Shown here: one piece after another, positions 44,559-55,390 of the stretch | Layout: every line of letters starts with the position of its first letter | Position numbering within the stretch: the first letter of the stretch is position 1 | Assembly (NCBI RefSeq): GCF_022539505.1 | Contig: NC_061510.1 | Location: forward strand, 401,432,249-401,496,248 | DNA from: Lolium rigidum | Taxonomy: Eukaryota > Streptophyta > Magnoliopsida > Poales > Poaceae | DNA length: 64,000 nt | Direction of reading: 5' to 3' | Notes under the pieces: generated by a model | Told to the model about the DNA's origin: nothing | Seen by the model: only the letters and a program-made list of their open reading frames with translations | The model's database searches: none | Program-made: the position numbers and the translations under genes

Positions 44559-45302
44559 ATGTACAAGAGTGAGCTTCTTATTCTATTTCCTGATTTAAAA
44601 CATGGATTGTTTGATGCGAAAATTAAAAAACCTATGAAATCTTATTTGCATGCTGGTAGTAATATTAGTATGAACGCTTTGAACACCATTGTTGACAATA
44701 ATATAGAAAGTTCTAAGCTTGGGGAAGCTGGTTTTCATGATCTTTTTAGTCCCCCAAGCATTGAGGAGAAAATTTACTTTGATGATTCTTTACCTCCTAT
44801 TTATGATGATTATAATGATAGTGGTCTTTTGGTGCCACCTACTATGGAGAGTGAATTTGATTATGATTACAATATGCCTCCTATATTTGATGATGAGAAT
44901 AATAATGATAGCTACTTTGTTGAATTTGCTCCCACTACAACTAATAAAATTGATTATGCTTATGTTGGGAGTAGTAATAATTTTATGCATGAGACTCATG
45001 ATAAGAATGTTTCATTTGATAGTTATATTGTTGAGTTTGCTCATGATGCTACTGAAAGTTATTATGAGAGAGGAAAATATGGTTGTGGAAATTTTCATGT
45101 TACTAAAACACCTCTCTATGTGCTGAAATTTTTGATGCTACACTTGTTCTATCTTCCTATGCTTGTTACTTTGCTCTTCATGAACTTGTTTATTTACAAG
45201 ATTCCTTTGCATAGGAAGCATGTTAGACTTAAATATGTTTTAAATTTGCCTCTTGATGCTCTCTTTTGCTTCACATACTATTTCTTGCGAGTGCATCATT
45301 AA
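44559..45302 (+). CDS. 247-aa Gypsy ORF: gag leader fused to a hydrophobic tail
   Basis: An intact frame. The first 30 residues (ELLILFPDLKHGLFDAKIKK) are the same as the start of the gag ORF in copy 3. Residues about 40-150 are acidic and Asn/Asp/Tyr-rich (YDDYND, DDENNND). The last 90 residues share ATESYYERGKYG and HRKHVRLK with the separate small ORF of copy 3 at 62956-63381. They contain a hydrophobic, probably membrane-spanning stretch (LHLFYLPMLVTLLFMNLFIY, about 207-226). So the gag core and knuckle are deleted while both ends remain in frame. It has no known catalytic motif. Whether it is translated, and whether the tail inserts in membranes, is unknown. Confidence 0.6.
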   Translation: MYKSELLILFPDLKHGLFDAKIKKPMKSYLHAGSNISMNALNTIVDNNIESSKLGEAGFHDLFSPPSIEEKIYFDDSLPPIYDDYNDSGLLVPPTMESEFDYDYNMPPIFDDENNNDSYFVEFAPTTTNKIDYAYVGSSNNFMHETHDKNVSFDSYIVEFAHDATESYYERGKYGCGNFHVTKTPLYVLKFLMLHLFYLPMLVTLLFMNLFIYKIPLHRKHVRLKYVLNLPLDALFCFTYYFLRVHH

Positions 45303-47901
45303 AACTGCTGAGCCCATCTTAATGGCTATAAAGAAAGAACTTCTTGGGAGATAACCCATGTGTTATTTTGCTACAGTACTTTGTTTTATATTTGTGTCTT
45401 GGAAGTTGTTTACTACTGTAGCAACCTCTCCTTATCTTAGTTTTGTGTTTTGTTGTGCCAAGTAAAGTCGTTGATAGAAAAGTAAGTACTAGATTTGGAT
45501 TACTGCGCAGTTCCAGATTTCTTTGCTGTCACGAATCTGAGCCCACTGCCCTGCAGGAAGCTCAGAAAATTACGCCAATTTACGTGCATGATCCTCAGAT
45601 ATGTACGCAACTTTCATTCAATTTGAGCATTTTCATTTGAGCAAGTATGGTGGCATAATAAAATCCATCTTTACGGACTGTTCTGTTTTGACAGATTCTG
45701 CCTTTTATTTCGCATTGCCTCTTTTGCTATGTTGGATGAATTTCTTTGATCCATTAATGTCCAGTAGCTTTATGCAATGTCCAGAAGTGTTAAGAATGAT
45801 TGTGTCACCTCTGAACATGTTAATTTTTATTGTCCACTAACCCTCTAATGAGTTGTTTCGAGTTTGGTGTGGAGGAAGTTTTCAAGGGTCAAGAGAGGAG
45901 GATGATATACTATGATCAAGGAGAGTGGAAGCTCTAAGCTTGGGGATGCACCCGGTGGTTCACCCCTGCATATATCAAGAAGACTCAAGCGTCTAAGCTT
46001 GGGGATGCCCAAGGCATCCCCTTCTTCATCAACAAATTATCAGGTTCCTCCCCTGAAACTATATTTTTATTCGGCCACATCTTATGTGCTTTACTTGGAG
46101 CGTCTGTTTGTTTGTTTCTATTTTTGTTTGTGTTTGAATAAATTGGATTACATCATGCTTGTGTGGGAGAGAGACACGCTCCGCTGGTTCATATGAACAC
46201 ATGTGTTCTTAGCTCATAATATTCATGGCGAAGTTTCCTCTTCGTTAAATTGTTATATGGTTGGAATTGGAAAATGATACATGTAGTAATTGCTATAAAT
46301 GTCTTGGGTAATGTGATACTTGGCAATTGTTGTGCTCATGTTTAAGCTCTTGCATCATATGCTTTGCACCCATTAATGAAGAAATACATAGAGCATGCTA
46401 AAATTTGGTTTGCATATTTGGTTTCTCTAAGGTCTAGATAATTTCTAGTATTGAGTTTGAACAACAAGGAAGACGGTGTAGAGTCTTATAATGTTTACAA
46501 TATGTCTTTTATGTGAGTTTTGCTGTACCAGTTCATCCTTGTGTTTGTTTCAAATAACCTTGCTAGCCTAAACCTTGTATCGAGAGGGAATACTTCTCAT
46601 GCATCCAAAATACTTGAGCCAACCACTATGCCATTTGTGTCCACCATACCTACCTACTACATGGTATTTTCCAGCCATTCCAAAGTAAATTGCTTGAGTG
46701 CTACCTTTAAAATTCCATCATTCACCTTTGCAATATATAGCTCATGGGACAAATAGCTTAAAAACTATTGTGGTATTGAATATGTAATTATGCACTTTAT
46801 CTCTTATTAAGTTGCTTGTTGTGCGATAACCATGTTTACTGGGGAACGCCATCAACTCATTGTTGAATTTCATGTGAGTTGCTATGCATGTTCGTCTTGT
46901 ACGAAGTAAGGGCGATCTACCACTGAGTTGAATGGTTTGAGCATGCATATTGTGAGAGAAGAACATTGGGCCGCTAACTAAAGCCATGTTCCATGGTGGA
47001 AGTTTCAATTTTGGACAAACATCCTCAAATCTCTAATGAGAAAAGAATTAATTGTTGTTGAATGCTTAAAGCATTAAAAGAGGAGTCCATTATCTCGTTG
47101 TCTATGTTGTCCCGGTATGGATGTCTAAGTTGAGAATAATCAAAAGCGAGAAATCCAAATGCGAGCTTTCTCCTTAGACCTTTGTACGGGCGGCATAGAG
47201 GTACCCCTTTGTGATACTTGGTTAAAGCATATGTATTGCGGTGATAATCCAGGTAGTCCAAGCTAATTAGGACAAGGTGCGGGCACTATTAGTACACTAT
47301 GCATGAGGCTTGCAACTTATAAGATATAATTTACATGATGCATATGCTTTATTACTACCGTTGACAAAATTGTTTCACGTTTTCAAAATCAAAGCTCTAG
47401 CACAAATATAGCAATCGATGCTTTTCCTCTATGAGGACCATTCTTTTACTTTCAATGTTGAGTCGGTTCACCTATTTCTCTCCACCTCAAGAAGCAAACA
47501 CTTGTGTGAACTGTGCATTGATTCCTACATATTCGCTTATTGCACTTATTATATTACTCTATGTTGACAATATCCATGAGATATATATGTTACAAGTTGA
47601 AAGCAACCGCTGAAACTTAATCTTCTTTTGTGTTGCTTCAATATCTTTACTTTGAATTATTGCTTTATGAGTTAACTCTTATGCAAGACTTATTGATGCT
47701 TGTCTTGAAGTGCTATTCATGAAAAGTCTTTGCTTTATGATTCACTTGTTTACTCATGTCATCACCATTGTTTTGATCGCTGCATTCTCTACATATGCTT
47801 TACAAATAGTATGATCAAGATTATGATGGCATGTCACTCCAGAAATTATCTTTGTTATCGTTTTACCTGCTCGGGACGAGCGAAACTAAGCTTGGGGATG
47901 C
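45303..47901 (+). other. 3' untranslated internal region of Gypsy copy 1
   Basis: 2.6 kb without a long frame, conserved in sequence with the inverted fragment at 54464-55390 and the end of copy 3. Contains AAGCTTGGGGATG twice (45936, 45995) before the true polypurine tract at 47888. Confidence 0.7.
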
Positions 47902-49651
47902 TGATACGTCTCCAACGTATCGATAATTTCTTGTGTTCCATGCCACATTATTGATGTTATCTACATGTTTTATGCACACTTTATGTCATATTCGTGCATT
48001 TTACGGAACTAACCTATTAACAAGATGCCGAAGTGCCGGTTCTCGTTTTACTGCTGTTTTTGGTTTCGAAATCCTAGTAACGAAATATTCTCGGAATCGG
48101 ACGAAATCAACGCCAAAGTTCCTATTTTCATCGGAAGCATCCGGAACACCCGGGAAGGACCGGAGGGGGCCACGGGGCCACCAAACCCTAGGGCCGGCGC
48201 GGCCGGAGGGGGCCGCGCCGCCCTATGGTGTGGCCCCCCGTCGGCCCTCTGCGCCGCCTCTTCGCCTATATAAAGCCCCCGGATCGGAAAACCCGATACC
48301 AATTGACGAAACCCACGAAACCTGCCGGAGCCGCCGCCATCGCGAAGCCAAGATGCGGGGGACAGGATCTCTGTTCCGGCACCCTGCCGGAGCGGGGAAG
48401 TGCCCCGGAAGGCTTCTCCATCGACACCGCTGCCATCTCCACCGCCATCTTCATCACCGCTGCTGCTCCCATGAGGAGGGAGTAGTTCTCCATCGAGGCT
48501 CGGGGGCTGTACCGGTAGCTATGTGGTTCATCTCTCTCCTATGTGTGTCAATACAATAATCTCATGAGCTGCCTTACATGATTGAGATTCATATGATGAT
48601 GCTTGTAATCTAGATGTCATTATGCTAGTCAAGTGGGTTTTACTTATGTGATCTCCGGAGACTCCTCGTCCCACGTGTGTAAAGGTGACGAGTGTGTGCA
48701 CCGTGTGGGTCTCTTAGGCTAGATTTCACGGAATACTTACTCATTGAATGGCATAGTGAGGTGCTTATTTATATCTCTTTAAGATTGCAGCATGTTGTAT
48801 CACAATTTATCCATGTGCTACTCTAGTGATTTGTTATTAAAGTAGTTTATTCCTCCTCGCATGTGTGCAAAGGTGACGATGCGTGCACCGTGTTAGTACT
48901 TGGTTTATGCTATGATCATGATCTCTTGTAGATTATGGAGTTAACTATTGCTATGATAATATTGATGTGATCTATTCCTCCTACATATGCATGAAGGTGA
49001 CGAGTGTGCATGCTATGCTAGTACTTGGTTTAGTCTCGTTGATCTATCTTACACTAAAGGTTACTTAAACATGAGCATTATTGTGGAGCTTGTTAACTCC
49101 GGCATTGAGGGTTCGTGTAATCCTACGCAATGTGTTCATCATCCAACAAAAGTGTAGAGTATGCATTTATCTATTCTGTTATGTGATCAATGTTGAGAGT
49201 GTCCACTAGTGAAAGTGTAATCCCTAGGCCTTGTTCCTAAATACTGCTGAGTTACTACTTGCTTGTTTACTACTACTTTGCGTTACTACTCGCTGAGTTA
49301 CTACTGCTTGTTTACTACTATCTTGCGTTACTACTGCTGCAATACCACCACCATCAACTACACGCCAAGCACTTTTACTGGCACCGTTGCTACTTGCTCA
49401 TACTTATTTATACCACCCGTATTTCACTATCTCTTCGCCGAACTAGTGCACCTATTTGGTGTGTTGGGGACACAAGAGACTTCTTGCTTTGTGGTTGCGG
49501 GGTTGCATGAGAGGGATATCTTTGACCTCTTCCTCCCTGAGTTCGATAAACCTTGGGTATCCACTTAAGGGAAACTTGCTGCTGTTCTACAAACCTCTGC
49601 TCTTGGAGGCCCAACACTGTCTACAGGAAAGGAGGGGGAACGTAGACATCA
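47902..49651 (+). repeat. 3' LTR of Gypsy copy 1
   Basis: 1750 bp, starting TGATACGTCTCCAACGTATC and ending GTAGACATCA. TATATAAA at 48267-48274 is followed by a GC-rich leader. The LTR is longer than that of copy 3 (1492 bp), mainly because copy 3 lacks about 190 bp around 48580-48790. Confidence 0.85.
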
Positions 49652-50221
49652 TGGGCCCGCGTCGCGTGGGGCTGGTAGAAAGGGACCGCGTGGGACAGGA
49701 CGAGAAGCGTTTGGTTGCACGTGAGAAGGAGCTGGGTTCTGTCTCTCTCGGCCCCAAATTGGCATTATTAAGTGCACCTTTTTCCCCTCTTTCTCTCTGT
49801 CCTTTTCACCAAATTAGTATAAAATCTAGAGAAGCTTGCATTTCTGACTTTCTTCAATTATTTGTGCCTTTTGGCCCTCGTTGTTTGCCCAATATGGCAG
49901 CAAATCTAGTACTCCCTCGGGTCCATATGTATGTAGTTAAATCTAGAAGCAAATCTCCAGGATAATGTACGATAAATTCACAGTCATAGTAAATCAAGAA
50001 AACTAAGTACGGCCAACAAAATATAGTAGACTAGGGATAGATAATCCCTAGATAATATGGATAGATAATAGGCTGCATACACAGCAGCCAACATAGTAAC
50101 GAGTTCTTCACGACATCATCATACTAACATAACAACAAGGGATCCCTAGCTAACAACAAAGGGATCCCAACAACAAACTAGGAGGCGAGCGACAGGCGAA
50201 CGACACGTCCGAGGACTCCGC
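49652..50221. other. Intergenic; lone Stowaway-like end
   Basis: No gene. GTACTCCCTCGGGTCCATAT at 49910 looks like one terminus of a Stowaway MITE without a visible partner. Confidence 0.45.
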
Positions 50222-51402
50222 CTACCCCATCCGGCTCTCCCTCCACTTGTTGCTCTTGCTCCCCTTGGGAGCCTTGGGCTTGAGCGGAGGCATGCGCCCG
50301 GCGGAGATCTCCACCCGCCGCAAGGCTGCGGAGGTGCATGCCGAGCGCCCCGTGCTTGGCGCGGAAGGAGTGGACGTTCACCGTCGTGCCGACCTTGGGG
50401 AAGGTGTTGCCGATGTTCTCGAGCATGCGTGAAGAGGCGGTTGAAGTCCGTGGCGCCGAGTCTCCTGGTGCGAAGGGGCACCTGTACACCTCCTTGGCGA
50501 AGTAGGAGATGTGCGGCCGACCTGCGAGCCTCCGCAGACACTCGGCGAGTCTTGACGTCCTCCTCCTCTTCGTCGCTGCCGACGTCGCTGCCGGACATCT
50601 GATCCATATCAAACGAGAAACTAGTGAATGAGTTGCAACGATGACTAACGTACATGATAACAAAGTTAAGAAAAACGAGTCAGCCTCGGTTAGAGTGGAC
50701 ATGATTATATATCCACAGGGGAAGGTGTAAGCGAACTAAAGCTCATGCACAATAGATTTGTACACAGCAATGGTTCGTCGAACCCTCCCTGTAAAATTTG
50801 TGCCCAACCATTCATCATAGGCAAAGAAACAGATTCTAGATCTGAACTAGATCTGAACTTGAACACATTCGAGATTATTTGCAAAATTAAACAGTTGATA
50901 TCTTTTGATTAGTGCATAAAATAACTGATTGAGATCCCATGATTACTTGCATAAATTAACTGATTGAGATCCAATATTACTTGCATAAATTAACCGAACA
51001 GCCGAACCCCAAATCTTAAACGAAATCAAGAAGTGATCAAAACAAAATGGAATAAAATCGGCGCAAATATTAGCCCAATACTCATCCATCTACCGATCCA
51101 TCTACACCAGCAAAAATAGGGTTCAAAAAGGAATGGGGAACAAAAAAGGAAGCAAACCGTAGTTACCTCGTTCCATGGGTCCTCCGAGGAGGTGTCGTAG
51201 GGGTTCGGGGGCGGGACGTACGGCACGGGGTCGTAGGGGTCCCATCCCGCCGGGATCTGACTGCCACCGGCGGCAGCAGCCTCCGATGCACCGGCGACGG
51301 CGGCGGCGGCGGCGGCATCGTCCGTCGAGGGGACGGGGCCGAAGATGGAGGCGTCGCGCTTGAGCCAACCTCGACGATGGGATTGGCATTCTCCTTGTCC
51401 AT
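50222..51402 (-). pseudogene. Zinc-finger (zf-XS-like) gene, two exons, frameshifted
   Basis: On the minus strand, ATG at 51402 starts MDKENANPIVEVG. After a frame change, DASIFGPVPSTDD, an Ala-rich run and GWDPYDPVPYVPPPNPYD lead to a donor (GGAACGAG/GTAACT, 51167). Exon 2 (50598-50222) begins after GATCAG with SGSDVGSDEEEEDVKTRR, then, in alternating frames, ISYFAKEVYRCPF, ATDFNRLFTHAR, NIGNTFPKVGTTVNVHSF, RAKHGALGMHLRSL and finally KPKAPKGSKSNKWRESRMG and TAG. The layout C-P-F...F-x-x-L-x-x-HA...AKH-AL resembles a zf-XS finger, as in SGS3-related proteins. At least three shifts are needed to join it, so it is a pseudogene unless the sequence is wrong. The second Cys of the finger is not evident. 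Confidence 0.5.
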
Positions 51403-51700
51403 CTCTCCGGCGGAGGAAGAGGAAGAGGGAGAGTGAGAGGGTTTTTGCTTTGGAGAAGATGATGGGACGTGAGAGAGTTGGCGATGCGTGAGCGAGTGAG
51501 AGTGACAGAGACAGTGCGAGGAGGCGTCTATAAAGGCGAGGGGTGGTTAATGCGACCCGCGTCCTACGCGTGCACGGGTGCACGTCTGCACGTCTTGGAC
51601 TTCTGCAACGCGACACGCGTCCACGATTGCACGTCTCGACTTCTCCACCGCGACCCGCGTCTACGCGTCAACAATTGCACGTGTCCTCGAGTCTAACCCC

Positions 51701-54463
51701 GGAAATTTAGATATACTCGGGTATACCCTCGAGTCTTATACTAGCATTTTTTGTGTGCTCAATTTTCCCCTCGAGTGCTAATACTGGCTAGTGCAATATA
51801 CTCAGTTTTACCCTCAAGTGGCTGGTCAATAGAGAGTCAACAAATGGGATTAACTAGTTAAATGAGTCATTTAATGTGCAAAAAAATCCTAAAAAGAGTG
51901 CCACTTACTCATGGAGTCTTTACCACAAATTGCCACTTCTCAAATCATAGATAAATCATAGATAAATCAAGTTTTACCACAAATTGCCACTTCTCAAATC
52001 ACCTAGTAGCTATGAAGGTGCATGGTTTTCCACAATAAGCCCTTCCCAAAACAGACTTCCTCCAAATCATACTTTGTCTAAATGAGGCCACAATTCTCAC
52101 ATCGATGTATATTGGTATTGCAAATAGTTTGAGGTAGGCCAAGATGGGTTTCATTGTACAAAACACGCATTTTCCATTTTTTAAATCTCATATTTGAATC
52201 CCTTAGTCTATTTACTACTCAGGTGCCCTTGGTTTCTTGATAGTACTCAGTTTTGCCCTCTCTCTTCACAAATTCTCGCAGACGTGCATCATCGCTTTGA
52301 TTGGTCTAGCCCATGTCACGCGGATCGTGCCCACCGACCGTTGATCGTATGATATAGGGAACGGGCAGGATAACCCCTCTCTCTCTGTTGGCGGTTAATT
52401 AGCTTCCACCCTCTAAGTATGCTGAAGGCGGTTTTCTTATTATTTTTCACGCGCTAAAAATTATAAACTGTTTTAGGCGTTATTTTTCACGCAAAAAATG
52501 ATAAACCATCACCGATTTGTTGTTACCATTACTTTTCACGCAAAAAAATGATAAACCATCACCGATTTGTTGTTGCCATTACTTTTCACGCAAAAAAATG
52601 ATAAACCATCAACAATTTGTTGTAGCCATTACTTTTCACGCAAAAAAATGATAAACCATCAACAATTTGTTGTAGCCATTACTTTTCACGCAAAAAAAAA
52701 TGATAAACCATCACCGATTTGTTGTTGCCATTACTTTTCACGCAAAAAATGATAAACCATCAACAATTTGTTGTAGCCATAACTTTTCACGCAAAAAATG
52801 ATAAACCATCAACAATTTGTTGTAGCCATTACTTTTCACGCAAAAAATGATAAACCATCAACAATTTGTTGTTGCCATTACTTTTCACGCAAAAAATATG
52901 ATAAACCATCACCGATTTGTTGTTGCCATTACTTTTCACGCAAAAAAATGATAAACCATCAACAATTTGTTGTAGCCATTACTTTTCACGCAGATAAAAC
53001 CTAATTTGTTACAAAAGCTGGTTTCAGTGAGACCTAACCAAGTTTGGCATACATGATGGCATACCTATAGCAACAAGGAATATCTAAAAGGGAAAGTTTC
53101 AGAAAATTTAGGGTGGAAATGATGCCATACATGATGCTGTTTTTCGAGGTTTTGACCTGAAAATCAATTGGGTATTGTAAAGGGAAATAAAAAGTTCGAA
53201 AAATGTAAAAATGAAACAATCTATCTATCTATGTATAGAAGATCAGGCTGTATGAAATTTGAGGTTATTTAGAGAAGGTAGAAAAAAACACCTTGTTAGA
53301 AAAGTCTGGTTTCGATCGAGACGAAACGGCATGCGCTTAAGCAAAGTGATTTTTTCGAACATCTCCAAATGACCCCAAATTTTCCATACATGATGCCATA
53401 CGTGTAACAACAAGGAACCCTATCTAAAAAGTGTCAAAAAAGTTTGCCCAACCGTATAGCTCTATCAAAAAGAACCTCACCATGGCGCTAGTATAATTTT
53501 GGGATAGTTACAAACTTTCGTTACCTAACCTTCAACATGAAACTTGTTTCAAATTCATTTTGGCCTACAAGAAACAAATCCCAACTTGATTCGAGCACCA
53601 CAGCCTCCAAACGATGCCGATGCCGATATCGGCATGGTCGAAGCGGCTATGCTCGCCGCCATCTGCTAGGTCAACATCGGGATGCACCCTCAATCCCGTC
53701 CCCTCATTCGATCACCGACACACCGGAGATACCGCCGAGGCCAATGCCGAACGTACATGCCGATGCCAATGCCGATCATGCATGCACGCCGCTGTGGGCA
53801 CGGCCACGCCGACCCGCTATGCTCGGACGCCACGGACCGCCGCGAGGTCTTTCCCTTCGCCACCACACTCTCCTAGCACCCACCTATACACGCCGGAAAG
53901 GAGAGACACTAGTTTTCTCTACATTGCTCGCGTTCGTGTCCGACACGGTCGGTCAAAGTTTTGAGGTGGTCGTCGATGTCGTCGACCATTTCTTCTCTTC
54001 TTTGCATGGTTAAACGCGTCTAGTTCATATCTATCTAATGCGTCTCGGTCTCGCCTCATGCGGTTCTTTGTGGACGTCGATCTCATCTCGGCACCCCGCA
54101 TGCCACCTCCTCCGTGCCATCGCTGTAGAGCTCCGTTTAAAAATCTAATCCTACCCGTGTATTGCCCCTTCTATCGGCGTCATGGCCCCACTTGTCATTT
54201 GATATACCGAAGCCCCACTCGTTCGCGTTTTGGTCGGGGATACGGCGATGCTTACGGTCAAACAAAGATGGATGGTCCGACGTGTCTTTGCGAGGCTCTA
54301 CGTGGCCCCACTAGTCGAAGATAACGGTCAACCGTCGGGCAACCGGCCGTTACATCACGTGTGATGGTTTCAGACAAACGCTTGGGTAAAACTGAGGAAA
54401 AACTAAGGAGCTGGGGAAAACTGAGCACAACTAAGGACCCGAGGGCACGAAAATAGAAATCCC
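51701..54463. mobile_element. Mutator-like non-autonomous element (probable)
   Basis: The left end (51701-51822) and the inverse of the right end (54463-54380) share CCCTCGRGTC, TGTGCTCARTTTTCCCC and CTCAGTTTTACCC in the same order, giving about 100-bp diverged terminal inverted repeats. Long TIRs of this kind are typical of Mutator-like elements. No transposase is inside. No 9-bp target duplication is recognisable. It contains the 50-bp minisatellite and a GC-rich right half (53570-54350) with GCCGATGCCGATATCGGCAT. Confidence 0.45.
52486..52996. repeat. 50-bp minisatellite, ten units
   Basis: The unit is CCATTACTTTTCACGCAAAA, A-run, TGATAAACCATCA, then CCGATTTGTTGTTG or ACAATTTGTTGTAG. GATAAACCATCA recurs at about 52500, 52549, 52599, 52649, 52702, 52750, 52800, 52849, 52900 and 52950. 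Two variant types alternate irregularly. Degenerate relatives precede the array at 52440-52485. Confidence 0.9.
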
Positions 54464-55390
54464 TTCTTCATTAATAGGTGCAAAGTATATGATGCAAGAG
54501 CTTAAACATGAGCACAACAATTGCCAAGTATCACATTATCCAAGACATTTTACCAATTACTACATGTAGCATTTTCCGTTTCCAACCATATAACAATGAA
54601 CGAAGCAGTTTCAACCTTCGCCATGAAAATTAAAAGCTAAGAACACATGTGTTCATACGAACCAGCGGAGCGTGTCTCTATCCCACACAAGGATGAACTT
54701 ATTCAAGCATAAACAGAAACAAACAGACGCTCCAAGTAAAGTACATAAGATGTGACCGAATAAAAATATAGTTTCAAGAGAAGAAACCTGATAAATTGTC
54801 GATGAAGAAGGGGATGCCTTGGGCATCCCCAAGCTTAGACGCTTGGGTCTTCTTAAAATATGCAGGGATGAACCACGGGGGCATCCCCAAGCTTAGACTT
54901 TTCACTCTTCTTGATCATAGTATATCATCCTCCTCTCTTGACCCTTGAAAACTTCCTCCACACCAAACTCGAAACAAACTCATTAGAGGGTTAGTGCATA
55001 ATCAAAATTTCACATGTTCAGAGATAACACAATCATTCTTAACACTTCTGGACATTGCCCAAAGCTACTAGAAGTCAATGGAACAAAGAAATCCATCCAA
55101 CACGGCAAAAGAGGCAATGCGAAATAAAAGGCAGAATCTGTCAAAACAGAACAGTCCGTAAAGACGAATTTTAAAGTGGCACCAGACTTGCTCAAATGAG
55201 AATGCTCAAATTGAATGAAAGTTGCGTAAATATCTGAGGATCACTCACGTAAATTGGCATAATTTTCTGAGTTACCTACAGAGAATTAGGCCCAGATTCG
55301 TGACGACGAAGAAATGCGTTTCTGCGCAGTAATCCAAATCTAGTATGAACCTTACTATCAAAGACTTTACTTGGCACAACAATGCACAAA
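54464..55390 (-). mobile_element. Inverted fragment of the Gypsy copy-1 family (3' internal region)
   Basis: Colinear in reverse with 45470-46375 of copy 1, including two inverted AAGCTTGGGGATG motifs (about 54827 and 54884). It is cut on the left by the Mutator-like end and on the right by the LTR starting at 55391. No LTR is attached. Confidence 0.8.

Larger units (their letters stand above)
43516..49651 (+). mobile_element. Gypsy-type LTR retrotransposon, short non-autonomous copy (copy 1)
   Basis: Partial 5' LTR 43516-44396, internal 44397-47901, full 3' LTR 47902-49651. Both LTRs end CGTAGACATCA. The site after the 5' LTR carries ACGGCGCCGTTGCCGGG, a plausible primer-binding region. Just before the 3' LTR is CTAAGCTTGGGGATGC, the polypurine tract. 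Inside is only one 247-aa frame; the gag found in copy 3 is deleted and no protease, RT or integrase is seen. Mobilisation would need a partner element. The family belongs with Triticeae Gypsy elements starting TGATACGTCTCCAACG (Fatima-like); the exact name is uncertain. Confidence 0.8.

Noticed and set aside
44719..45126. Hydrophobic Ile/Met/Leu-rich 135-codon frame
   Set aside because: It is the shifted frame of the 247-aa Gypsy ORF; the Ile/Met richness comes from GAT/AAT codons read one base off.
52486..52996. CRISPR-like regular repeats
   Set aside because: Units are contiguous with no unique spacers, and the DNA is plant nuclear.
52567..53004. Open frames repeating INHQQFVVAITFHAKK
   Set aside because: They arise from the 50-bp minisatellite; the period is not a multiple of three and A-run length changes the frame, so they are not genes.
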